Assembly: GCA_946482545.1 (NCBI GenBank)
Contig: CAMLRX010000080.1
Coordinates: 1-22,255 of the forward strand
Source: an uncultured Flavihumibacter sp.
GTDB taxonomy: Bacteria; Bacteroidota; Bacteroidia; Chitinophagales; Chitinophagaceae
Direction: 5' to 3'
DNA length: 22,255 bases
Below the pieces are notes generated by a model. It was not told where the DNA came from. It did not search any database and saw only the letters and a list, made by a program, of their open reading frames with translations. Positions 15,885-22,255 of this stretch are shown here, one piece after another (position 1 is the first letter of the stretch; each line of letters begins with the position of its first letter). Made by a program: the position numbers and the translations under genes.

Positions 15885-16178
15885 TTTCTCGCAACGACGC
15901 AAGGGAGCAAGGACGCAAGGAACGGTTTAGGTGTTGCTGGTGGAAGAAATATTCTCTCGCGACGACGCCACGACGCAACGGGAGTTTTTTCTATTTGCTC
16001 GCAAAGGCGCAGAGACGCAAAGGGTGAAACTGATTTCAGGTATAATAAAGAGGAAAGATTGCCTGCTTATATTTTCTTCACCAATAAAATCACAACAGGC
16101 CCAACTCCGGGCCTGCGAGATACGAAGCAGCGTGCCTTTGCGAGAAATCCTCAAACCTTGATACCGCCGCGAGAAAAC
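15885..16178. repeat. Degenerate CTCGCAA...GACGCAA repeat cluster in the rpoB-transglutaminase spacer
   Basis: The 380-base spacer after rpoB holds no gene that I can support. It has three plus-oriented units beginning CTCGC at 15888, 15956 and 15998, each followed by variants of GACGCAAGG (GACGCAAGG, GACGCAACGG, GACGCAAAGG). Opposite-strand units start near 16144 (GCCTTTGCGAGAAA) and 16173 (CGCGAGAAAA). CTCGCAAAGGC 15998-16008 is the exact reverse complement of GCCTTTGCGAG 16134-16144. The copies are too diverged and unevenly spaced (68 and 42 bases) for a CRISPR. Such CGCAA-rich dispersed repeats occur in other environmental bacteria; their function is unknown to me. Confidence 0.55.
16082..16115 (-). 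terminator. Terminator of the minus-strand ATP-grasp/alpha-E/transglutaminase operon
   Basis: CAGGCCC 16096-16102 and GGGCCTG 16109-16115 form a perfect 7-bp stem with a six-base loop. Read on the minus strand it is followed by TTGTGATTTTATT, a weak T-rich tail, 66 bases after the transglutaminase stop. Confidence 0.6.
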
Positions 16179-16181
16179 TTT

Positions 16182-17114
16182 CTACTGTTGTTGCTGTGCC
16201 TCCGCATCTTCCAGCGGCGGGGCATCTCTGAACCTCGTGGTAACATCGTTCATTTCTTCAAATACCTGGCCGCTTTCATAACCAACGGAAACATACACGG
16301 ATAACCGCTGGTAAGCCCTTCCCCGGAACATACCCTTTGCAGGTGTACAATCCTTGAAATTACGCCCCGTAGCGAGTTTCACGTGGGTGTTGGTGGTCCA
16401 TACATTGTTGGTGGGATCAATGCCGGCCCATCCCTGTCCCGGAATCCAGGCTTCCACCCAGGCGTGTGTGGCCCCTTCTCCGCGCATACCGTTCTTGTTC
16501 GGACAGATATAACCGCTTACATAGCGGGCGGGAATCTTCAGGGAACGTAATATCTGCAACATCAGGTGCGCGAAATCCTGGCATACGCCGGAGCGGTGCT
16601 CCAGGATATCATCCACAGTGGTTTCCACATCCGTAATGCCTTTGATGTAACTGAACTCCGAGAAGATATAGTTGCAGCAGTTCATAACGGTGGCGGCTAC
16701 ACTATCCTGCGGATTCAGTATTACACCCGCTATTGCCGTGATCTTTTTATCTTCTTTGATCTGTTCTTTCTGGCTGAGTTCCAGCAGGAGCAGGTTTCCA
16801 GCCTTATCGCTTTCCAATTGGTGGAAACCGCCCATGTAGCCGATAGCCGGATCGCTTGGACCAGTGGTGCGCACAATCATGCGGCTCTCAATGGTTAGTT
16901 CGCGGTGGGGCTGTAGGATGTTGAAGATACCGGTTCGGTTCCCGAAATAATCCACAAAACTGAACACATCTGGTGCATGTGTGATGTGCAGGTCGTGCTG
17001 GAGCGTTTCCTGTCCGGGCACGTTCAGCGGGTATTTTCGTATGGCGTTCATGCTTTCCGTTACGGGGCGGTCGTATTCGTAACGGGTGATATGGTGAATT
17101 TTGAAAACAGGCAT
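16182..17114 (-). CDS. Transglutaminase-like cysteine protease family protein
   Basis: The 310-residue protein has an N-terminal beta-domain typical of bacterial transglutaminase-like proteins (FKIHHITRYEYDRPVTESMN, about 4-24). The catalytic core is at about 140-240. The triad is visible: C178 in HRSGVCQDFAHLMLQILRSL, H217 in GATHAWVEAW, and D233 in GWAGIDPTN. Members act as proteases or amidases rather than true transglutaminases in most bacteria. A longer frame starting at 17201 overlaps the upstream gene; the ATG at 17114 gives the family N-terminus. It lies 17 bases after the alpha-E gene. Together with the ATP-grasp gene it forms a conserved operon thought to make and trim a peptide or peptide tag; the substrate is unknown. 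Confidence 0.93.
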   Translation of the reverse strand: MPVFKIHHITRYEYDRPVTESMNAIRKYPLNVPGQETLQHDLHITHAPDVFSFVDYFGNRTGIFNILQPHRELTIESRMIVRTTGPSDPAIGYMGGFHQLESDKAGNLLLLELSQKEQIKEDKKITAIAGVILNPQDSVAATVMNCCNYIFSEFSYIKGITDVETTVDDILEHRSGVCQDFAHLMLQILRSLKIPARYVSGYICPNKNGMRGEGATHAWVEAWIPGQGWAGIDPTNNVWTTNTHVKLATGRNFKDCTPAKGMFRGRAYQRLSVYVSVGYESGQVFEEMNDVTTRFRDAPPLEDAEAQQQQ

Positions 17115-17131
17115 AATGGAAGGGGCTGAGA

Positions 17132-18073
17132 TTAAGTGTAAGAAAAGAACGTTTGACCCAGTTGCTGGTAAAAGTACAATAATGATGCCCTGATGTTGCA
17201 CAGGAAATCCCGCACCTCGTGGTCTTTGATATCACTGGCATCAGCATAGAGTACAAGGCTGTTCATTTTGCCGAACTGGCGCAGGAGCCGGTCTTTTTGT
17301 TCAGGATTGTTCTTGGCAAGCACGTCAACCAGGTATTTCTCCATGCGGTCGAAGCAATAACGGATGGAACGGGGGAAATCAGTGTTGAAGACCAGCATCT
17401 GGAGGATATGGTTGTTCTGCTCCGAAAGCCGGTAGGTTTTCAGGTAAAGTTCATACCCTGAAAGGGAAAAGAGTAAGCTTCTCCAATAGAGAATATCTTT
17501 CCTCGAACTGAGGTTGAAATCGATGTTACCGAAATGGGACAACATGGTTTCGATGGTGAGCAAACACCTTTCAAGGAGTTTGCCCATATTCATGAAACTC
17601 CAGCTCATATCACGCGACATGGTGGTATCTACCACACCCACAAACTGAAGCGTTCCGTTCAGCAATTTATCGATCACCGGCATCGGGTCTTCCCCGGCGA
17701 TGATCTTTTCCGTTTGTGGCTGGTTCATGAGGTGGTACAACTGGTTCACCTGTTCCCACACTTCTTTGGTGATGTTGTCCTGTATGCCACGGGCATTCTC
17801 CCGGGCTTTGGCGATGATTTGTTGCAGGGAATTGGGGTTCTGCTTTTCCATGCAGAGATAGTACACGCTTTTCGAAGTATTGTATTCTATGGCCTGGAGT
17901 TCCTCTTCGGAAAGTGCTGCGAATATTTTAAGTACGGGACGCCAGGAATGCACACCATAAGGACTTTTATCCAGCGACAGGATATAGTTGGTGCGTACGG
18001 TGCGCAGCAATCCTTCAGCGCGTTCCATATAGCGGTTCATCCAGAAAAGGGCATCGGCAATTCTACTGAGCAT
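17132..18073 (-). CDS. Alpha-E domain protein (DUF403)
   Basis: The 313-residue protein is predicted all alpha-helical and soluble. The N-terminus LSRIADALFWMNRYMERAEG is the family signature (A..lfW..RYmERAE). Glutamates and arginines in the helices probably form an active or binding site, but no reaction is established. It always travels with circularly permuted ATP-grasp and transglutaminase-like genes, either as separate genes or as fusions, which supports a common pathway. Comparative studies placed the set among predicted peptide-forming amidoligase systems. It is 38 bases downstream of the ATP-grasp gene. Confidence 0.92.
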   Translation of the reverse strand: MLSRIADALFWMNRYMERAEGLLRTVRTNYILSLDKSPYGVHSWRPVLKIFAALSEEELQAIEYNTSKSVYYLCMEKQNPNSLQQIIAKARENARGIQDNITKEVWEQVNQLYHLMNQPQTEKIIAGEDPMPVIDKLLNGTLQFVGVVDTTMSRDMSWSFMNMGKLLERCLLTIETMLSHFGNIDFNLSSRKDILYWRSLLFSLSGYELYLKTYRLSEQNNHILQMLVFNTDFPRSIRYCFDRMEKYLVDVLAKNNPEQKDRLLRQFGKMNSLVLYADASDIKDHEVRDFLCNIRASLLYFYQQLGQTFFSYT

Positions 18074-18111
18074 AGCTTCGTTTCAAAGTTTACAATTCAG
18101 GGTCCAATTCT

Positions 18112-19560
18112 TTACAGGTCAATGATCCAGGTATCTTTACTGCCACCGCCCTGCGAGGAGTTTACCACCAGCGATCCTTCGCGGAGCGCTACACGGGTGA
18201 GTCCGCCGGGAACAATATGGATACCGTCGGGACCACATAATGCGTACGGACGAAGGTCCACATGACGGGGCTGGAAGGTGCCGTTCAGGAAGCAGGGCAC
18301 GGTTGATAAACGAATGATCGGCTGGGCGATGAATTCACGTGGTTGCTGGAGAATGTCCAGTTTCACTTTTTCCAGTTCCGCTTCGGTGGCGGTATTGCCC
18401 ATCACCATGCCATAACCGCCCGACTGGTCGGTACGTTTGATCACCATTTTGTGGATGTTTTTAAAAACATGCTCCCGTTGTTCCGGATCACTTAATTGGT
18501 AAGTGGGCACATTGGGCAGAATGGGATCTTCATTCAGGTAATAACGGATCATCGCCGGTACATAGGAATACACGGCTTTGTCATCGGCCACCCCATTGCC
18601 TACGGCGTTGATGAGCGCCACATTCCCTTTGCGGTAAGCGCTGATGATACCGGGAACACCCAATAAACTATCGGGCCTGAATTCCAGGGGATCAATGAAT
18701 TCATCGTCTATCCTTCTGTAAATCACATCCACTCTTTCCAGACCGTGCGTGGTTTTCATAAAAACGATATGGTTGTTCACCACAAGGTCCTTTCCTTCCA
18801 CCAGTGGAATCCCCATCTGTCGGGCCAGGAAACTGTGTTCATAGTATGCTGAGTTGAAAACTCCCGGCGTAAGAATCACCACGGTTGGTTTGCTGATGGC
18901 ACGGGGGGAATGCGCGTTCAGTATTTCGTGCAGCAGCAACGGGTAGTTGTTGATCATCCGAACATTGTTCGTGGCCAGCACATCGGGGAAAATGCGTTTG
19001 GTTACTTCACGGTTCTCGAGCATGTAGGAAACGCCGGAAGGTGTCCGGAGGTTGTCTTCCAGAATATAGAATGTACCGTCGTTGTCACGGATCAGGTCGA
19101 TGCCCGCAATATGTACATGGATATCGTGCGGTACTTTGATTCCGAAAACCTCCCGGGTGAACTGGCTGCAGGAAGAGATGAGCGCGGCGGGCATAACGCC
19201 GTCTTTGATGATCTGCTGGTTGGAATAGATATCGTTCAGGAAATGGTTCAGTGCTGTAATACGTTGGCGGATGCCCGCTTCAATGTGTGTCCATTCGGAG
19301 GAGGTGATGATGCGGGGAATGATATCGAAAGGGAAAATGCGTTCGATCCCTGTGTTGTCGTTGTATACCGTAAAGGTGATACCCTGGTTCATAAAAAGCT
19401 CACCTGCCAGCGTGTCTTTGGTACGGAGCGTATCCAGTGTGGTACCGCGCAATTGCTGGAACAGGTTCTGGTAATGGGGGCGCACGTTGCCCTGGTCGTT
19501 CATTTCATCCCATATTTCCCTGAGCAGCGGGTATTCTTTGAAGAGCGCGTCTCCATTCAT
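18112..19560 (-). CDS. Circularly permuted ATP-grasp protein (DUF404/DUF407 type)
   Basis: From ATG 19560 the protein has 482 residues, the usual length. Landmarks of the family are NLRTPSGVSYMLENREV, a GVFNSAYYEHSFLARQMGIP segment, YRKGNVALINAVGNGVADDK, VIKRTDQSGGYGMVMG, RHVDLRPYALCG and a C-terminal LVVNSSQGGGSKDTW. ATP-grasp enzymes join a carboxylate to an amine through an acyl-phosphate, so a peptide or amide ligation is predicted. Substrates are not known. The frame continues upstream to 19692, adding 44 Cys-containing, non-family residues that are translated across a strong hairpin, so the later start is preferred. It is the first gene of the three-gene operon. Confidence 0.94.
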   Translation of the reverse strand: MNGDALFKEYPLLREIWDEMNDQGNVRPHYQNLFQQLRGTTLDTLRTKDTLAGELFMNQGITFTVYNDNTGIERIFPFDIIPRIITSSEWTHIEAGIRQRITALNHFLNDIYSNQQIIKDGVMPAALISSCSQFTREVFGIKVPHDIHVHIAGIDLIRDNDGTFYILEDNLRTPSGVSYMLENREVTKRIFPDVLATNNVRMINNYPLLLHEILNAHSPRAISKPTVVILTPGVFNSAYYEHSFLARQMGIPLVEGKDLVVNNHIVFMKTTHGLERVDVIYRRIDDEFIDPLEFRPDSLLGVPGIISAYRKGNVALINAVGNGVADDKAVYSYVPAMIRYYLNEDPILPNVPTYQLSDPEQREHVFKNIHKMVIKRTDQSGGYGMVMGNTATEAELEKVKLDILQQPREFIAQPIIRLSTVPCFLNGTFQPRHVDLRPYALCGPDGIHIVPGGLTRVALREGSLVVNSSQGGGSKDTWIIDL

Positions 19561-19585
19561 AAGCGGTCGGGTTTTGGTAAAACAA

Positions 19586-19628
19586 AAAGGTTGCCTGCCA
19601 GTAGATAAAGTACTGGCAAGCAACCTTT
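19586..19628 (-). terminator. Strong leader hairpin with T-run, attenuator candidate ahead of the ATP-grasp gene
   Basis: AAAGGTTGC 19586-19594 pairs with GCAACCTTT 19620-19628, and TGCCAGTA 19596-19603 with TACTGGCA 19611-19618, with one C/A mismatch and a seven-base loop: 17 base pairs. Read on the minus strand the stem ends in TTTTTGTTTT, the form of an intrinsic terminator, 26 bases before the ATG at 19560. On the plus strand the tail is TTTCTAAAT, much weaker. It therefore seems to act on the minus-strand leader, as an attenuator or as a protecting 5' hairpin. Confidence 0.6.
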
Positions 19629-19629
19629 C

Positions 19630-19657
19630 TAAATATACGAATAAATTACATCGGCAA
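19630..19657 (-). promoter_or_regulatory. Promoter of the ATP-grasp operon
   Basis: Read on the minus strand, TATATTTA (19637 to 19630) is one change from TAnnTTTG, and a TTG (19657 to 19655) stands 17 bp upstream. The start of transcription would fall at or within the first arm of the leader hairpin, about 60 bases before the ATG. Confidence 0.5.
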
Positions 19658-19673
19658 TTAAAACAGGGATAGG

Positions 19674-19681
19674 TATTTTTG
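19674..19681 (+). promoter_or_regulatory. -7 box of the AraC-family regulator gene
   Basis: TATTTTTG matches TAnnTTTG exactly and gives a leader of about 50 bases to the ATG at 19740. It stands back to back with the minus-strand promoter at 19630-19657, 36 bp between the two -7 boxes, so both could be controlled from one bound protein. Confidence 0.5.
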
Positions 19682-19739
19682 GGATGAAGCAAAAATTGGC
19701 TGCCGACCCAATGTGTTCGCGTATCCTAAATACCAGTTT

Positions 19740-20582
19740 ATGTACCAACAGTTTGAAGCGCCGCCATCGTTAACGGATTTTATCTCCTTCCTCTACGTGA
19801 TGGAAGTTTCCGCTGATACCGCCACACCACTTCCGGAATTGCTGATGCCCTCCGGGACCGGCGTTTTCGGTTGCCAGTATGCGGGTAGTTGGAATATTAA
19901 GAGTGCCGTGCTCAATGGAGCGCTGCCGCCTTTTTATGTGGTAGGACAACAAACCGTGAGTTATACGCTCACCGCTTCTCCGCCGTTGTGTGGTATTGTG
20001 GGGGCCGCGCTCAAACCTACGGCGATCTGGCATTTTTTGAAAAAGGATTGCGCCGGCTTCACCAACACCTTGCAGGATCCCACCGAAATATGGGGCGAAG
20101 CGTTCCTTGTTTTCAGGGAACATTATACACTACTTGATGAGCTTTCCGCAAGAAAAAATGCATTGATCTCCTTCCTTGAATCGGTTTCCGAAGGCATTAG
20201 TTTTGAGGAAGATATTGTGGAAATGGCCCTGGCGGAAATTTTCAGAACAAAAGGATGCCTTACTACCGCTGATATATGTGCGAAGTTGCCCATCAGCGAA
20301 AGGTACCTCCAGATCCAGTTCAAAAAGAAAGTTGGTCTTTCTCCCGGTGCCTACGCGCGGATCATACGTTTCAACAATATTTTCCTCGAATTTTCCAAAC
20401 ACAAGGGGCAGCATGATCTCGCATTTATTACTGCACTGTTCAATTATTACGATGCGGCGCATTTTAATAAAGACTTTAAAAAATTCTGCGGCGAAGCGCC
20501 TTCTTCCTTCCAACTGGAAAATTTTCATCTGCTGATGGACCTGATCCGGAACGGGCCCTATCTTACAAAAGTGTCCGAATAA
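19740..20582 (+). CDS. AraC-family transcriptional regulator
   Basis: With ATG 19740 the protein has 280 residues; a GTG at 19713 would add nine. The first 165 residues resemble the N-terminal domain of Bacteroidota AraC-type regulators (SLTDFISFLYVMEV, LLMPSGTGVFGCQYAG, VVGQQTVSYTLTA), without a nameable ligand. The C-terminal part (about 175-270) is the double helix-turn-helix: helix 1 LTTADICAKLPISERYLQIQ with FKKKVGLSPGAYARIIRF, then ALFNYYDAAHFNKDFKKFCG, which fits the consensus GFxDxSHFxxxFKxxxG with FN for GF. It is divergent from the ATP-grasp operon and lies before the OmpA gene, so either could be a target. Confidence 0.9.
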   Translation: MYQQFEAPPSLTDFISFLYVMEVSADTATPLPELLMPSGTGVFGCQYAGSWNIKSAVLNGALPPFYVVGQQTVSYTLTASPPLCGIVGAALKPTAIWHFLKKDCAGFTNTLQDPTEIWGEAFLVFREHYTLLDELSARKNALISFLESVSEGISFEEDIVEMALAEIFRTKGCLTTADICAKLPISERYLQIQFKKKVGLSPGAYARIIRFNNIFLEFSKHKGQHDLAFITALFNYYDAAHFNKDFKKFCGEAPSSFQLENFHLLMDLIRNGPYLTKVSE

Positions 20583-20610
20583 GCTGCCTGTTATTTTAGT
20601 TCGGTTTTTT
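20575..20610 (+). terminator. Weak terminator candidate at the end of the AraC-family gene
   Basis: CCGAA 20575-20579 pairs with TTCGG 20600-20604, followed by TTTTTT 20605-20610. The stem is short, the loop is 20 bases, and it overlaps the stop codon. Weak evidence. Confidence 0.35.
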
Positions 20611-20615
20611 ACAAA

Positions 20616-20633
20616 CAGGTACTTACATACCTG
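20616..20633. promoter_or_regulatory. Palindrome CAGGTA-N6-TACCTG, operator candidate
   Basis: A perfect 6+6 dyad with a six-base spacer lies between the AraC gene and the OmpA promoter, about 42 bp upstream of its -33 box. It has the size of a dimeric repressor or activator site. No regulator can be assigned. Confidence 0.4.
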
Positions 20634-20663
20634 CTTACATTCGTTTTCCATACTTCTCAATAC

Positions 20664-20705
20664 GCAGTGTTCCGTTTGATGAAACACTGCACGGGCCTGT
20701 ATTTG
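20664..20705 (+). promoter_or_regulatory. Promoter of the OmpA-family operon with a dyad around its -33 box
   Basis: TTTG at 20675-20678 and TGTATTTG at 20698-20705 are 19 bp apart, a good Bacteroidota promoter. GCAGTGTT 20664-20671 and AACACTGC 20683-20690 are perfect inverted repeats whose centre (about 20677) falls on the -33 TTTG. A protein bound there would cover the -33 region, so it is a repressor-operator candidate. Confidence 0.6.
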
Positions 20706-20745
20706 CCAGGATGGTTCTTTAGTAGCATGATATAAAACTGAAATC

Positions 20746-22020
20746 ATGAAAAAGTTATTTGCTTTGGTTCTCCTGGTGGGAACAGTGCCATTTTTCGGGG
20801 AAGCGCAGGTGCTCAACAGAATGAAGAAAAACGTGGAAAGAACCGCGGAAAGGAAAGTGCAATCCAAAGTTTCTCAGAAAACGGGTGAAGCGGTAGATGA
20901 GGTGTTTGATAAGATGGAGAAAAAAGAAGAGGGTAAGAGCAAAAAGAAAAATGAATCAGCCTCAACTTCCAAAGAGACAACTCAAAAAAAGGAATCCGGA
21001 AATACAACAGGTACCTACAACCGAAAACAGGACCCTGAACTTTCTTTCGATGGTGAAATACTTTTCAGCGAAAATTTTACTGCTACCCGTTCGGGAGATC
21101 TTCCCGCTTCCATAATTAGCAGCTCGGGGGGAGAGGTGATTGCGGTAGAGGATGGGAAGGGCCTGCTGCTTTATCCCAACAGCAATTACCTGCTGAAAAA
21201 ATCCTTACCAGAAAATTTCGCGCTCGAATTCGACCTTACATTGCACAACGTTCCTGCAAGTTTATACAATACCTATTTTAATGTGTATTTACAGGAAATG
21301 AATACGCTGAAACACAATGATTCGAAGAACAGATACGGCGCTTTCGGATTCAGTTTATGGGGAGATGCAAAAGAACATCAACTGGACGTATTCAATAAAA
21401 AAGCGCAGTACGAAATCAAAGAGAAAGTACCCTTCGACATAAAGAACAACATCGTGGAACAAACAGCCAGGTTCGTGGCGTTGGTGAATGGCAACCGGCT
21501 TCGTTTGTTCATCAACGGGGAAAAAGTGGTGGATAGTCCCGAATTGCTTTCCGGCTTCAAAGCGGGTTTCGTGAATTTCAGACTGAACGGAACTAAGAAA
21601 GAAGAGGGCCACCAGTTCATCCTTCAGCACATAAAGATCACCGCAATTGAAAAAGACCTCCGTGCACAGTTACTGGAAGATGGGCTTTTCAGCACGAGTA
21701 ATATTCTTTTTGCATCCGGTTCCGCGGAGCTTTCTGCTGATTCTTATGAATTGCTCCGAAAAATAGGGACGGTACTGAAAGAAGGCAATGCTGCTTTTGA
21801 AGTAGTAGGCCATACCGATAGCGATGGTGATGCCGCAAAGAATAAACTACTTTCCGAACAAAGGGCTGGCAGTGTGAAAAAATTCCTCGTCCAGCAATGT
21901 GCCGTGCCTGAAAAGAACCTGTCTGTAAAAGGGAAAGGGGAAGAAATGCCATCAGCTCCTAACACCACCGAGGAAGGTAAAAGAAAGAACAGAAGGGTGG
22001 AGTTCAGAAAAATTCAGTAA
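20746..22020 (+). CDS. OmpA-family protein with N-terminal charged helix and LamG-like middle
   Basis: The 424-residue protein is exported: signal peptide MKKLFALVLLVGTVPFFGEA, cut before Q21. Residues about 22-62 are a very charged probable helix (NRMKKNVERTAERKVQSKVS), then a Lys/Ser/Thr/Glu linker to about 95. Residues about 100-305 look like a beta-sandwich of concanavalin/LamG kind (ALEFDLTLHNVP, FVALVNGNRLRLFINGEKV), a guess from pattern. Residues about 318-424 are an OmpA peptidoglycan-binding domain: ILFASGSAELSADS, VVGHTDSDGD with D358, LSEQRAGSVKKFL with R373, and NRRVEF. It likely ties a surface or periplasmic carbohydrate-binding module to the cell wall. The next gene starts nine bases after its stop. 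Confidence 0.88.
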   Translation: MKKLFALVLLVGTVPFFGEAQVLNRMKKNVERTAERKVQSKVSQKTGEAVDEVFDKMEKKEEGKSKKKNESASTSKETTQKKESGNTTGTYNRKQDPELSFDGEILFSENFTATRSGDLPASIISSSGGEVIAVEDGKGLLLYPNSNYLLKKSLPENFALEFDLTLHNVPASLYNTYFNVYLQEMNTLKHNDSKNRYGAFGFSLWGDAKEHQLDVFNKKAQYEIKEKVPFDIKNNIVEQTARFVALVNGNRLRLFINGEKVVDSPELLSGFKAGFVNFRLNGTKKEEGHQFILQHIKITAIEKDLRAQLLEDGLFSTSNILFASGSAELSADSYELLRKIGTVLKEGNAAFEVVGHTDSDGDAAKNKLLSEQRAGSVKKFLVQQCAVPEKNLSVKGKGEEMPSAPNTTEEGKRKNRRVEFRKIQ

Positions 22021-22029
22021 ACATCGTTT

Positions 22030-22255
22030 ATGCGTTTATTGCTGTTATTCATTACCGTTATAATATGTGCTTCAGTGTCATTTGCCCAGGCTGATCCGGA
22101 TTCTCTTTCGGATGCGGACCGGGAACGGCTTTTCGCCCTTGTGGATAAATGGGAAATGTACGGCGTGGATTCTGCTAAGAAGAATCCTTTTCAATTAAAG
22201 CAGACTTTCAACTTTAATAAGAAGATATACTTCACGGCAAAAACAAGCGAGGTAA
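22030..22255 (+). CDS. Start of an exported protein of unknown function (partial, cut by window end)
   Basis: An open frame starts at ATG 22030 and runs off the window after 75 codons. It begins MRLLLLFITVIICASVSFAQ, a clear signal peptide with cleavage expected near SFA-QA. The mature part begins ADPDSLSDADRERLFALVDK. It is nine bases behind the OmpA-family gene, so part of one operon with it. The visible part is too short for a family call. Confidence 0.75.
   Translation, partial: MRLLLLFITVIICASVSFAQADPDSLSDADRERLFALVDKWEMYGVDSAKKNPFQLKQTFNFNKKIYFTAKTSEV

Noticed and set aside
15885..16024. CRISPR array
   Set aside because: The repeat units are short, diverged and unevenly spaced (68 and 42 bases), in both orientations, with no cas gene.
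15822..16304. Open frames of 160 and 76 codons in the spacer after rpoB
   Set aside because: They run through terminators and the CGCAA repeats and have repeat-derived composition with no domain.
19561..19692. 44-residue N-terminal extension of the ATP-grasp protein
   Set aside because: It is not family-like, is translated across the strong leader hairpin, and overlaps the putative promoter.

Overview
The window comes from a member of the phylum Bacteroidota, probably the Chitinophagales/Chitinophagaceae. The evidence is a set of promoters of the Bacteroidota type (-7 box TAnnTTTG, sometimes with a TTG/TTTG box about 19-21 bp upstream), the near absence of Shine-Dalgarno sequences, and the sequence style of RpoB, EF-Tu and the sensor kinase. 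The genus is an inference. The left half is the conserved transcription/translation cluster: tuf (3' end), tRNA-Trp, secE, nusG, then a divergently read lysine/alanine-rich histone H1-like gene, then rplK-rplA-rplJ-rplL.

The usual order rplL-rpoB-rpoC is broken here. A strong terminator follows rplL, then come about 7.2 kb of other genes, and then rpoB with its own promoter and its own terminator. rpoC does not follow rpoB inside the window. The inserted block holds an OmpR-type response regulator and sensor kinase (overlapping by 1 nt), an 89-residue single-pass membrane protein, a GNAT/nitrilase fusion, a fusion of a GpgS-like glycosyltransferase with a SerB-like HAD phosphatase, and a secreted TPR protein.

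The most striking non-coding signal lies in this block. Two four-copy arrays of TTTAAT-like hexamers, each in an exact 11-bp register, sit at 6640-6678 and 9957-9995. Each starts at the stop codon of the gene before it, and each ends 10 bp upstream of a -7-like box. This is the geometry expected of a tandem binding array for an OmpR/PhoB-family regulator. It suggests that the response regulator encoded next door controls both the membrane-protein/GNAT-nitrilase/GpgS-HAD operon and the TPR gene. The GpgS-HAD fusion is predicted to make and then dephosphorylate a glucosyl-phosphoglycerate-like product (glucosylglycerate), so the block may be a signal-controlled compatible-solute or envelope-stress module.

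Right of rpoB there is a 380-bp spacer holding two convergent terminators and several degenerate CTCGCAA...GACGCAA repeat units in opposing orientations. On the minus strand follows a three-gene operon: circularly permuted ATP-grasp, alpha-E protein, transglutaminase-like protease. This is a widely conserved but biochemically undefined set thought to make or process peptides. Its 5' leader carries a 17-bp hairpin followed by a T-run. Diverging from it is an AraC-family regulator gene, then an operon with an OmpA-type lipid/peptidoglycan-associated protein and the start of another exported protein cut by the window end.
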